This document shows, one piece after another, positions 10,961 through 21,604 of a DNA stretch of 64,000 nucleotides. A model generated the notes under the pieces. That model was not told where the DNA came from, ran no database searches, and saw only the letters and a list, made by a program, of their open reading frames with translations. Made by a program: the position numbers and the translations under genes. Numbering within the stretch: position 1 is the stretch's first letter; each line of letters begins with the position of its first letter. Location: assembly GCA_036872755.1 (NCBI GenBank), contig JAVHNS010000007.1, forward strand, positions 1,116,001 through 1,180,000, read 5' to 3'. Source of the stretch: Orbilia blumenaviensis. Lineage: Eukaryota; Ascomycota; Orbiliomycetes; Orbiliales; Orbiliaceae.

Positions 10961-11063
10961 TGTAGGGGGAGTGTGAGTGAAGTGAAGTGGGGATGATCTT
11001 CCATTGGTGTGTGTGCGCTAGCTGCATCTAATGTACATGTGCGTTGTGCGCGGGACTCCCACA
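10961..11063 (-). repeat. 5' LTR of the Ty3/Gypsy element (103 bp)
   Basis: It is identical to the left LTR and is followed by the second copy of the CAACT duplication (11064-11068). Its outer edge is 33 bases from the ATG of the SERAC1-ankyrin gene, and it points away from that gene. Confidence 0.92.
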
Positions 11064-11068
11064 CAACT
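11064..11068. repeat. Target site duplication, right copy (CAACT)
   Basis: This is the second copy of the 5-bp target sequence, directly after the right LTR. Confidence 0.85.
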
Positions 11069-11096
11069 CTCTCAAATACTATATAATTGTAGTGTT

Positions 11097-13802
11097 ATGG
11101 CATCAAAGAAGAACCGTGGTGTTTACCGGGCCCGTGGCCTCCACCCAGATACAACCGAGGACGAGTTCAGAGATGTTTTGATGGGAGCTCTAACACCCGA
11201 CGAAAAGGGCACGATGAGCATTCGCAAATTGAGTCTTGCACCGTCCCCAATTAACAATGGCCGGACCCAAGTGGCGATATTTAGATTCCAGGGCGGTACT
11301 CCCGCTTTTCTCGATCTTGACAAAAAGGATGAGACACATATACAAGATAAAAGGGGTGCCCATGTGCAAATAGACGCAAACTTCTGGGGACTCACCCAGC
11401 TGTATCCTGCAGGCGACCGGATTTTAGTTGAGTAAGACCGCAACAAACTACAGCCTTTGACTTTAAGACTCTAGTTGGGTGATAGCTCATGCTAAAATAT
11501 ATGATATGGATAGCGTGGTAGCCCTCACCGGACTAAATGCCCACGCATACGGGTCATGGAGTGGCGCAACCAATGATGAGACAAACCCGATGTGGCTCCA
11601 GGACTATCTAGCGACAGAGCCCGGCTTGGGGTCACACTGTAGAAGTATGGTCTATGGCTATAACGCTAAAACTGAAGCCAATGCTTCGCATGACACCAAT
11701 GACTACGTCAAAGGATTCCTCGCCGAGCTCCTAAAAGCTCGCAGCAGACCAGAGGTATTTCTCCCTCTTGGGAAACCAATTCGTCGACTTGCAATTTTGC
11801 AGTCCTAAACAATCCAGACTAGTTATCCGTCATCTACCTGTGCTATTCGTCCGAGTATAGCATATGAGAGTAGATGAGATATTCAGTTTGACACGAGTAT
11901 ACACGCTAATGCCCCCTGATTCCTAATTTATAATAGGAAGAAAATAGGCCACTTGTTCTACTAGGTCACAGCTATGGTGGTCTCATCATAGCCTACGTCA
12001 GGAGCCTATCCCTTCGTGATGATTGTTCCACCTTCCTAACTCACATTTTTTAGGCCTTCACAAGAGCTTACTGGGATAGCCGCTATGAATCAATATACAA
12101 TTCTACCATTCGAATACTTTGTTTTGGGGTCCCGTATCGAGGTATAAAACTCGAAGATGTCGAGAAACAGGTCAACTCCGACAAAAAAAGGTTCCACCAG
12201 GGTGTCGAGCTACTGAAGGGTATATTCTACGAGGCGGCTACCATAACTCCAAACACAGAGTTATTTTCCCACCTCTTACACAAAACCAATACCCGATTAA
12301 TAACTTTCTATGAAACGCTCCACACCCGGGAAGTGAAAGAGGTACTATCTTGATGGAACAACTGTCTTCATCACAAGACTAGAATATTTCTTTTTGAAAA
12401 TCTATTGACTTTCCGATAGGTTGAGGGCAAATTTAGTCGCAGCGGAGAATATATAGTAGTGGTATCCAAAGACTCGGCTATACTTGGACTTGGCGGTGGA
12501 CTCGAAGAGCACTACGACACTGACGGCGACCACTCCACCATTGTAAAATTTACAAGTCAAGAGAACAGGACTTACACCACAATCGTTTCATTACTAAAGA
12601 AGCTCCTTCCGCATCTCGGTGAAGATGAAGTTAAAATAAGAACGGGTAACGCTCCCGAACTCTCAGAGGCACACGGCGAAAAAAAAACTAACGAAAAGCC
12701 ACTTAGCTAAACACAGAAGAGAAAGGGGCGAGGAACGACAAGCTGAATTCGCAAAGGCGGTTTCGTCTATAGAAAATCCTCAAGTAGCGAAATACGTTAG
12801 TAGTCAGATGCTGCGCCTAGCCGCTGACACCGGACAAGATAAACTCGCGAAGGAGCTTCTGGAAAAGGGGGCAGATCCGAATATGCAAGCACACAAACCT
12901 GAATATAAACGGTGGATCGATAGAAACTGGTTAGTTCCCTACATTTTCTACTTGATATGACGAATTGGTCCTATGGCTCAAACCCCAGGCTATCTTGCTC
13001 TTAATTTACTAACACCAGTCCTTCCAGGTTTTTTGATTGTGGTAGAGCTCCAGACGGCGAGGAGGATACTGATAAATACCAAATTGATGTTGCTCAGCTT
13101 CTACAAAGCGATGTGACAGCTCTCGCTCTCGCTACTAAACGGGGTCATGCGGGAATCGTAAAAATACTTCTCGATGCTCACGCCGACCCTAATATCCCTT
13201 GCTCGTCCTATCTTGAAGGTAGAACACCACTTCATGAAGCTTGCAAGCAAGGCCGCTCCGAAATCGTCCAGCATCTTCTCATGGCCAATGCAAACGTAAA
13301 CGCGAAGGCCGGAGAATACGGAACAACCCCCCTTCATGAGATAGCCTATTATGGAAGCGGTGCTGCTGCTCCAAAACTTCTCACCTGGAGAACGAAACCC
13401 GACATCAATGCAAAGAAATTACATACTGGGGATACCGCTTTACATATCGCCGCCCAACGGAATAATATTGGTCTAGTATACGATCTTATACAAAGTGGAG
13501 CAAATGCTACTGTTCAAAACAATTTTGGAAACACTGCCCTCCATATTGCCGCCGAAGAAGGTCACAATTTAGTCGTTTCTGTCTTGCTGACGAAAGACAA
13601 GGGGAGAATTATCGATATTCAAAATAGCGAAGGTGAAACGGCTCTACATAAGGCCGTCGATTACGGAAATATAGACATCGTTGAGAGGTTGTTGGAAGAG
13701 AAGGCAAACAAAGATCTTAGATCAAATAAGGGCCTCACGGCCGCTAGGCTTGCTGAGGTACTTAAAGAATCCAAGATGGTCGCTTTACTAACAAAGAGTT
13801 GA
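11097..13802 (+). CDS. NLR-like protein: SERAC1-type alpha/beta hydrolase with ankyrin repeats, 728 aa
   Basis: Exons: 11097-11431, 11475-11754, 11937-11996, 12054-12341, 12420-12645, 12707-12929 and 13028-13802; all phases agree. Residues 1-115 form an N-terminal region (VYRARGLHPDTTEDEF) that I believe recurs in fungal SERAC1-type proteins. An alpha/beta hydrolase follows: VVALTGLNAHAYGSW, then the nucleophile elbow GHSYGG (Ser about 217), FGVPYRG, and the probable catalytic His in GDHSTIVKF (about 359). In fungal NLR-type proteins such lipase-like domains are often N-terminal effector domains. From about 425 to the end there are roughly eight ankyrin repeats (for example GNTALHIAAEEGHN). 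No NACHT or NB-ARC NTPase is visible between them, which is unusual for this architecture. The third intron starts GTCAGG, a weak donor. The LTR element sits just upstream, so the native promoter has been displaced by 6.6 kb. Confidence 0.85.
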
Positions 13803-16731
13803 TTTTCATTCGCAAAAAAAAGCACTCTTTCTTCAACTGTATAATCCCATGCTTTTTCATATCTCTGCAGGAGCGTATCCCAAATCCATCCTTAGCCCAG
13901 CTCGCAATTTCTTGCAGTTATTCTTGCAGTTATTCTAGCAGTTATTCTCGCAGTCACGGTTCCGCGCACCCTTGCCTCTCGAGATAATAAGTTAAATTTG
14001 AAGGCCAGGGTAACATCGAGACACCAGCTGACATGCGCGAAATTCCCCTAATGGTCAAGAGCTAGAGTATCCGTCGCCGTTTTAAATTACCGACTGTTAT
14101 TCAGGTACCCCACATTCTTACACACCTGTAGTATGTAGTCCGGCCCAATGTCAGTATACTATTCGGTGAAGTGGGTTTGCCCCAGCACACGGCTGAAACC
14201 ATGCATATTTCTGACTAGTGTCGATGCATTATCACATAAAAGATATATCGGGCCGAATTGGTCTCTTAAACAGGCCGAATACCACTTTACTCGCACCCAT
14301 GTCAATAACCAGGTCTCGGTTTTGCGCGATTGGATGTTGCCCTGCGGCACAGGAGACAGAAAAAATGGACTTCCGGAAATTCCGGAATAATTGACTCATA
14401 TTTACTGCATACGGATACTCAAATCTAAGGCACATTCTGTCCTAGAATGCCTCCTAACTAAGTGTGTATGTGCGCAACATAGTCAAACTAGACCAGCCAA
14501 ACCTTCATCAGTGCTTAGCTAGGTAGTACAAGGTAGGTATAAGCCTTGTTGAAGAACAACTAGTTTGGAGACATGTGTCGTAAGCCTAGGGTAGGGCAAC
14601 TAGCATTTTGGAGGTAAGGCTTAAATCAAACCCTTACAGAAGTTTCAAAACACTACCCAAAAACCTGTAGCACACCTAGACGCCTATGATGCTAAAGCAT
14701 CTTCAATTCAATCTCATTTCCAGGCGGATTGTAAATGGTATGAGTTGCGATCAAGGCTATATCATTAGGAATTGATTCGGGTCTGGGTTAAAATACACCA
14801 TGTATATGCAAAGGAATTCTATAGATTAGAGACACAACCAATAACAGTAGCCAATACCCTAGTATTTCATGTTCAAACTGCAAACACCATGCATTTAGAA
14901 ACACGGGTTGAAGGTCTCTACCCCGAGAATGTTACATCGAAGCTTCAAGGCATGTTCGTCCGATTGTAATATATCAAACCAGGCAGCTAGCTAGCTGTAG
15001 CTTTGCGGCACGATTAATTGATCTGTGCCTTTTCCTGGAACCCTAGTCAGCTCCAGAAACTTAAACCTTTTCCATAGACTGAAAGCTAACGGCAAAGGTT
15101 TACCTTCCCCTAGTCACACAAAACCTTGAAAATAGCCGATGTCTAAACCTGGAAATTTTAGCTGGTTGGCTACTTATGCACGGCTGGGACCCGTCAACCG
15201 GCCAAAATGTGTTGCGTACATACATATTACCACATGCCGCATGCCGCTGCACTTTTGGTCCCTTAATTTCCGGCTATCAACCAGAGACATTCAAATATAT
15301 GCAGATTAATATCACGAGCTCTTCATCTGCATACCCCCTCTTTACATCAACTGTTCATGTTGACTGCGCCCCAGCGAGAGCGGGTAATCGGAACTTAAAG
15401 TTATCTGCTAGCACCGGCCGAAAGACCGGCTCTGTAAAAAGTGGCTCCACTGTGACGAAAAGCGTGGTTCTATTGAAGTTTTATGAACGCCACAAGACTG
15501 GAGTCATTCTGAAACCACGAATTGCTGAGTAATAACCATACAAGTGGGAACCTGCATATATGCAGATATGTATATCTATCACATATTAAGAAAGAAAAAA
15601 CTTGTTAACCTGGTTTCCATGGCTCTTAGAAAGCCTTGGTCTAAGTAAAGAAAGCCCCAGCATCGCAGCTTCTTCAACGGGCGAGAGTCGAACCCTAGCC
15701 GGGACACCGACTTCCGCTTATAATCACCGATGCTACGGACGTGCCGATAGATAACAAACGCAGGAACATTCAGGACGGAGCGCTTGATCTTAGTTATTGC
15801 GGTTCGTATGTTCCCTGACCTTCCAAAAACTATCACATTGCGCCACCCCAGTCAATGGCATAACTCGATCTTGTCGACATTCTTAACTGCCGGATTTAAA
15901 CAAAACCACACACAAAATGTATGTCACAGCCTCGTATTCACGACGCGACCTTAGAGCTCTACTACTGATTTTTGACAGGTGAGAGATACTTTTGATCAAT
16001 CGACTGCAAAGAAACAATTTCTCCGGACGTGTGCAAATACGAGGTTTCAACAAGGAACCACCCAGACGCGCAAACATCCAGTTCTTCAATTGGGGGCAAA
16101 GTGCGCATCCAAAGGTTCTGATTGGTCTGACATAAGCCTAAAACAGCCAGTGGAGCCTCACCTTCCCTCGCCAATGCAAGGCACCAAGAACCTGGGCCTG
16201 CTATGGGAAATTGACTGTTTCCACCACACCATATCGTGGTCTATCGTGGCGGCTCCTTTTTTACCCAAATTGCCTGCAGCGACTAGTGAATACACAGTAA
16301 TGACTCCGCGGTCCACCTGCGATATATCGCTTACATGGCAGGTGGCAGAAAGGGGAGCCATAGCTCAATATTTTAAAATGCCATGGTGCCTTATTTAACG
16401 GCGCCTCCCTTCCAAGCTACCGCGATTCTTTTCCTAAATTGAAGCTTCGATAATTCGGTTTCGACATTCCTTTACCTTTTTCTTCTTTGGCGATTTCTAG
16501 AAGTGGAATCCTTTTGATCTGATCGCAGAGGGGTAATTTCGCTCCTCTATCAGTCAAATAGCCCACTTCGTCCATTCCTTACCAAATCCAGGCTCTTCAG
16601 CCATATCGCGACTACGATCATTTCCAACCACAGTCACTCCTTACTTCGTGTTTTTTGTGTAGCAAGATAGCTTGAACAACGATACCTAAACGTCATATAA
16701 AAATATACATATAAAGAAAAATCTCCAGAAA
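13803..16731. other. 2.9-kb region without a supported gene
   Basis: There are several short ORFs (14148-14390, 14772-14969, 15176-15532, 15979-16398), but none shows a domain, a convincing start context or an exon partner. Base composition drifts between AT-rich and mixed, and repeated phrases are few. This is compatible with decayed genes or old transposon remnants, but I cannot identify a parent. The final 300 bases are the likely promoter and leader of the chitinase gene. Confidence 0.5.
13909..13956 (+). repeat. Tandem repeat, four copies of a 12-bp unit
   Basis: Four head-to-tail units of the form TTCTTGCAGTTA, with single changes in the third (TTCTAG) and fourth (TTCTCG, GTCA). It lies about 110 bp after the stop codon of the SERAC1-ankyrin gene. 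Confidence 0.8.
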
Positions 16732-18165
16732 ATGTTGTTGAAATACATTGCCCCTCTCGCCGTCCTGGCAACTTCCGCCGTCGCACAGACCAACTACACT
16801 GGCGGATATAATGCAGCCTTCAAGAACATGACCGCTGTATACTGGGGTCAAAATGCTGCTTATGAGGTTAACAAAGATGGAAACCTCCAATCCGACCTGC
16901 TCACAACCTGCAGTGATCCCAATGTTGACGTTGTTGTCGTTGGCTTTGTGACCAAGTTCAAGGGAAAGGCGGGACTCCCAGTTGTAAGACATTTCTCTAA
17001 TCCGCATCCTTGTTTTTTCCCCGTGGTTATGCTATGCAACAGTGACAGCAGTTTGGTTCGGGGATTGATCTGCTTGCTTCCGTTCCATATCGCTGGGTGC
17101 GAAGTCGCTAACTCACATGGGAAATGTTCCTGTAGCTCAACCTGTCAAACCAATGCGGAAACCTCTTCGATTACGCGGAAAACCCAAAGAACAAGACGGA
17201 CATCTTGACTTGTCCTGACATCGGAGAAATGATCACTGAATGCCAGGCTCTTGGGAAAAAAATCATTTTGTCGTTGGGTGGATCAACTTATAAAGATGCA
17301 GCATGGAACAGTGTTGCTGCTGCCCGCGATACTGGAAATACTCTCTGGGCTATGTTTGGTCCCCCTGGTGCCAACCCATACAAATATCGACCTTTCGGTA
17401 ACGCAACTGTTGATGGATTCGATCTTGTGAGTTCAAACCTGCCGAGTTCATGATATTATATTTCATCTCTTAGGGGATAAAAACTGATACGTTTATCTCT
17501 AGGACTTCGAATACGCTGCCAACAGCCCTTACACCGACACATTCGCTGCCCATATGAAGGCCAAGTACGCCCTTGACAAGAAGCGCCAGTATCTCCTCAC
17601 CGCTGCCCCACAGTGCCCCAGCCCCGATGCTGCTCTTGACGTCGCTCTTAGCAAGGTCCCCTTCGATGCTATCTTCGTCCAGTTTTACAACAACCAATGC
17701 CAAACTTCCACCTGGGCCAAGGCAAAATCTCAAATGAAGAACACCTCTTTCAACTTCCAGCTCTGGGAGAATTGGGCACGAACTGTCAGCGCCAACAAGA
17801 ACATCAAGATCTTCATCGGCATGCTCGCTGGCGGTATCCCAGGCACGACTGGATACGTTAGCAAGAACATCGCACAGCAGATTGTTGCCGACTCCTTTAG
17901 GTTCAAGAGCTTCGCCGGTGTCATGTTCTGGGACGCATCTGTCCTCAATATCAACAAGAGCATTCTGCCAGCCGTTCGGGATGTTCTAACAGGCAAGGTT
18001 GTTATTGCTAAGCGCGACATGGAAGAGCGTGAGATCAAAATCCCTGTTGGTGGTGCTTCTACCCTCGCCGCCGAGGACTATGTGGAAGTCAAAGTTCCAG
18101 CTGAGGCTGTCCGCAAGTTCAAGAGACGACATATCCACCACCGCCGTGGAGGTTTGTCCAACTAA
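16732..18165 (+). CDS. GH18 class III (plant/fungal-type) chitinase, secreted, 401 aa
   Basis: Exons: 16732-16983, 17136-17426 and 17503-18165; both introns are phase 0 (donors GTAAGA and GTGAGT). It hydrolyses beta-1,4 links in chitin, so it acts in cell-wall remodelling, hyphal separation or nutrition. Residues 1-19 are a signal peptide ending SAVAQ. The conserved GH18 strands are present: KIILSLGGS at about 126-134 and the catalytic DGFDLDFE at 177-184, where E184 is the proton donor; the second intron falls inside this motif. The fold continues to about residue 340. A short basic C-terminal tail (KRRHIHHRR) follows. There is no chitin-binding module, no Ser/Thr-rich region and no hydrophobic GPI tail, so the protein is probably released. 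Confidence 0.93.
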
Positions 18166-18247
18166 AAACACAAAAGACTAAAGAGACTTTATAAACTTTT
18201 TTGTATATAGTGTATATTTGGGCAAGGCTATCTTAGCTGTATTTTTT

Positions 18248-18253
18248 AATAAA
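18248..18253 (+). terminator. Polyadenylation signal AATAAA after the chitinase gene
   Basis: An exact AATAAA lies 83 bases after the chitinase stop codon in an AT-rich stretch. Fungal poly(A) signals are loose, so this is only a likely site. Confidence 0.45.
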
Positions 18254-18351
18254 ATATTAATACAATGTAGTTACCTCAGAAAGAGTGTCCTGTAGGCACG
18301 CACCTAAAATACGCTAATATCAATTCGCCTCGTTAATCCCTAAGTATCTTA

Positions 18352-19575
18352 TTATAACGTTGACCGAGGTCGAGACACGTCTACCTTGCCCTTCGCAAGC
18401 GAGATAGCCGGCGTTACCCAGATACCACAGCTACATTTCATCCCATGCCAAGCATAAGAACCAACCTTAGCACTGCACTTTGGGCATTCGAGCTTGCCCT
18501 CCATCTCTCCTTTCTCGAGCTCTGCTTTCATCCATACGACAGGATCAAGGAAATGATGCTGGCACTTCGATTTATTTAGACCAACGGCCTCAAGCATACG
18601 ATCTCGGGAGCTCGAAGCAACTGGTGGGCTGGCGGCATAATGATCGACAAATGATTTAGATAGAGCGAGCGTTCGCCTGTAGCATATCAGTTACGTAGAT
18701 CTCAGGGAAGGCCTATCATTAGCCACGCACCTGCATTTCCGACACTTTAATTCCACCTCAGACCCTTCGTTGGATTCATCTTCTGCGTAATGATTGATAG
18801 TTGGAGCTTTGTGCGCTAAACGACTCATTTCTACCTCTTTCCTATAAAGGTATCGCTGGTACGCTGGTACATCGTCAAGATTCTTCAGAGCCTGTTCGAG
18901 GTTCTCAGAATAAATCTCGAGCTGCCTTCTAAATGCTAAGTTCGGGCAGATTATCGGCCGTGATTGCCTAATTATTTCCATAGCCACCTCGGATGGGATT
19001 TGACGTTTGTAGATAAGATATGCTGTACAGATTGTTGCAGATCTGGATATGCCCATGGCACTACGTTTCCGTTGATCATTAGAGAAGCTTTGAATGGAGC
19101 TGTTTCGCGTGTCCATACCAATGCACCAGAACACTCCCACCTCCCTGCGTGGCTTTATCGATAAAGTCATTTGTAGTTTGGAAATGCTCAATCAGGTTCT
19201 CGTCGTCATCGTCGTCGACCTCAATGTGCAAATGTCTTCCCGTTGTCGCATACGGTTCGATTAGCTTGTGGTCGACCCGGCCTCTGAGGACAGATATGAT
19301 ATGGGTGATGTTTGCGGCTTCTAGCAGGTCAGTCCGTCGCAAAACGAACATGCTACCATTCGTTAGCCAGCATGTTAGCGACGGTATATACACAATTCAT
19401 CATAACGACGGCGGCTAGCGCTAGTTACGAACCCGCTGATGTACACCTGCGTATCAGCTATCCTATCCATGCCTGAATTCTTTTCACGAAAACTACGGAT
19501 CTTTTCAAGGACGTCGCCGGCTGATGCTCCTGTTTTGAGTTCGAGGTTTTTGAGAGAGTCGGGTTGGAGTGACAT
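18352..19575 (-). CDS. YVH1: Dual-specificity phosphatase Yvh1 (DUSP12 family), 343 aa
   Basis: Exons: 19575-19433, 19352-19119, 19060-18731 and 18676-18352; phases agree. The N-terminal half is a dual-specificity phosphatase. The active-site loop is completed by splicing the second intron: VHCAMGISRSA, with nucleophile C126 and R132 (HCX5R). The C-terminus is the zinc-binding domain specific to Yvh1: CQHHFLDP, then GKLECPKCSAKVGSY, then KCSCGIWVTPA. In yeast, Yvh1 releases Mrt4 from pre-60S ribosomes, and it is the zinc domain rather than phosphatase activity that is needed. The first intron begins GTTCGT, a weak donor, but phase and the conserved reading YISGMFVLRRTDLLE support it. Its 3' end faces that of the chitinase gene, 186 bp away. 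Confidence 0.93.
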
Positions 19576-20170
19576 CGTGGAATCGAAAAATGGTTGACTG
19601 GTCTGGGGTTGATATTGAGATTTTGTGTGACTCGATGCGGTGTAGCTGTCGCCAGCCGAGGTTTAGCCGGCCCAATCCTTGACTAGCGTCGTGTCTGCTG
19701 TTAGAGCCATTGAATAAAGTCGGCCCGCGGGCTTCTTCTGGCCTCAACGGTGAACTTCAATGCAATGCAGTTGAGTTTGGGTTTTAGAGTTACAGGCTCA
19801 CCGGTCGACTACCACAACAGAGGCACATCAACACCAAAATCAACCGAACTAAACCAGCCACTTTTATGGTTAGCGGTCAGGAATTAGCTTCGGCCCAATG
19901 CAGTGGTGAGTTAACTTCAAGGATTTTGGAGTCTCGCGCCTGAACTACATCCCAAATGCCAAGACATCGAAATATGGTTATCGGGTCACGGCAGAAGACC
20001 CTGCAGACGTGGATATGCCACTATCCTCATTCCAATCGCTTCCGTTAAACTACCGATAAGACTCTGCGGTGCGCGTTCTGGTATGTGAAAACTTCGGTCA
20101 TCGCGAGGAATGTAGCATATCATTCACCTTGGCGAGCCTAGTTAAAAGCACGAATACGCGCCCCGGCGCA
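19576..20170. other. Divergent promoter region between YVH1 and FEX
   Basis: About 600 bases separate the two start codons. No gene or clear control element was recognised. Confidence 0.5.
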
Positions 20171-21604
20171 ATGGCATCTACGGGAACTACAATTCCTGAT
20201 CCCGAACTGTCGACTTCCGTGCTTCCCGCCTCAAGGCCTGGAACCGGTACATCAGCAGCTCCAAAAGTCTCGTCCCAGGGATCTAGGGTATCACATCAAT
20301 ATTCTGGCGTTGCAGAAGTTGATGCACCAGCTCCTGTTCAAGATGAGACTGAAGACAACCTCCCACATAGACGTTCTTTTCTTGAGGACGAACGTTTAGA
20401 AGAGCGTGTAGAAGCTACAGCACACGCACCAGAGCCTTTTACAAGAAAGGAAAGACTCGACCTTTTTACAACGATCTGCTGGCTCATTTTCTTCTCGATA
20501 TGGGGTGCGCTTGCACGTATTGGCTTATCGGCTCTAACGACTTACCCAGGCTCTCCAATCGCGGGTGTGATCTGGGCCAACTTCGCTGGCTGCTTTGTTA
20601 TGGGATTTATGGCTGAGGAGATCCAGTTCTTTGCTGGTGTTCCAGTGCAGAATATTCACCCGAATGGCAATGGAGGAGACGTCAAGAAAACCACAGATGG
20701 GGGGCACTGGAGCATCGATAAAAAGGCTATTCCTTTGTATATTGGTATCACAACTGGTTTTTGCGGTTCCCTTACGAGCTTCTCCACCTGGATGCGAGAT
20801 TCTTTCTGGGCAATGTCGAATACCCACCTAGTGCACCCAAGATACCGAGGATACAACGTCGAGGCCCTCCTGGCGCAGATAATTGGGACAATCGCTTTGT
20901 CTGTTGGTGGACTAAAAGCGGGGGCTCATTTCGCATTATTCCTTCGACCGTTCATACCGACGATGCCAACCGGTTTTAGGCCGCACCTGGATATTTTTGG
21001 AATGATTCTTGGCCCTGCGTGCTGGATCGGTGTCGTTATGATGGCAATCTTTATTCCAAAGTGGAGAGGTCTCGTGCTTTTCTCGGGTGTATTTGCACCT
21101 CTGGGCACGATGCTGAGATTCTTAGCATCGAAAAAGCTCAATCCTATGTTACCATGGTTTCCTTTGGGAACGTTTAGCGTAAACGTTGGCGGATCAATGA
21201 TTGACGCTGCTTTTATATTACTGCAAGGCTATAGTGGGGTTAGTTTTGCTGGCTGCGAAATATTGCAGGGTTTGGAGGATGGGCTCTGCGGGTGTCTAAC
21301 AACTGTTAGCACATGGGTTGTGGAGATTACAACTTTGAGGCGTATGTAGACAGTTCCTCGTTTATGTTGTTATTGTTGGTTTGGTGTGATATTGGTTTTG
21401 CTAACCGCGATGGTGTCCCGACAGGTAGCCATGCATACAGGTATGGCGTGGCTAGTATCCTATGCGGATTTGTTTCCTTCGTCATAGTCCTGGGAACATA
21501 TGTAAGTGCTCCTTCATAAGCATTATGCAAGAAACATCAAAGGCTCGACTAACCAGAACCCCTCCTAGACATGGGATCATGGGTTAGATCCGAGAAAATG
21601 CTAA
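20171..21604 (+). CDS. FEX1: Fluoride export protein FEX (fused double CrcB), 427 aa
   Basis: Exons: 20171-21341, 21425-21501 and 21569-21604; phases agree. It exports fluoride across the plasma membrane. Eukaryotic FEX is two CrcB/Fluc domains joined by a linking helix, and both halves are visible: the first from about residue 100 (GALARIGLSAL, WANFAGCFVMGF, GFCGSLTSFSTW) and the second after about 270 (PLGTFSVNVGGSM, GLCGCLTTVSTW). The repeated [FL]CG-x-LT-x2-STW motif lines the pore and sodium site in this family. The first 100 residues are a polar, probably disordered N-terminus. I chose the ATG at 20171; the reading frame is open further upstream but has no earlier ATG. The last exon is only 36 nt (ends WDHGLDPRKC) and follows a strong GTAAGT intron; without splicing the protein would end in APS. 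Confidence 0.92.

Larger units (their letters stand above)
4453..11063 (-). mobile_element. Complete Ty3/Gypsy LTR retrotransposon, about 6.6 kb
   Basis: The element is bounded by two direct copies of a 103-bp LTR (4453-4555 and 10961-11063) that I find identical base for base. Both begin TG and end CA, and the copies of CAACT flank the element. Read on the minus strand, the order is 5' LTR, primer-binding site, one gag-pol ORF (10594-4754), 3' LTR. The order protease, reverse transcriptase, RNase H, integrase places it in Ty3/Gypsy rather than Copia. Identical LTRs, an intact ORF and a perfect target duplication point to recent insertion and possible activity. No clear polypurine tract lies next to the 3' LTR; the adjacent minus-strand bases are only mildly G-rich. 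Confidence 0.93.

Noticed and set aside
15176..15532. 118-codon ORF
   Set aside because: No recognisable domain, no signal peptide, no splice partner; the flanking sequence has no gene-like features.
15979..16398. 139-codon ORF upstream of the chitinase
   Set aside because: Lies in the likely promoter, overlapped by two ORFs on the other strand, no domain.
20069..20170. Upstream start for FEX
   Set aside because: The extension begins with GTG, not ATG; the first ATG in the frame is at 20171.
21502..21525. FEX ending directly after TYVSAPS
   Set aside because: This reads through a perfect GTAAGT intron with a GACTAACC branch and CCTAG acceptor.
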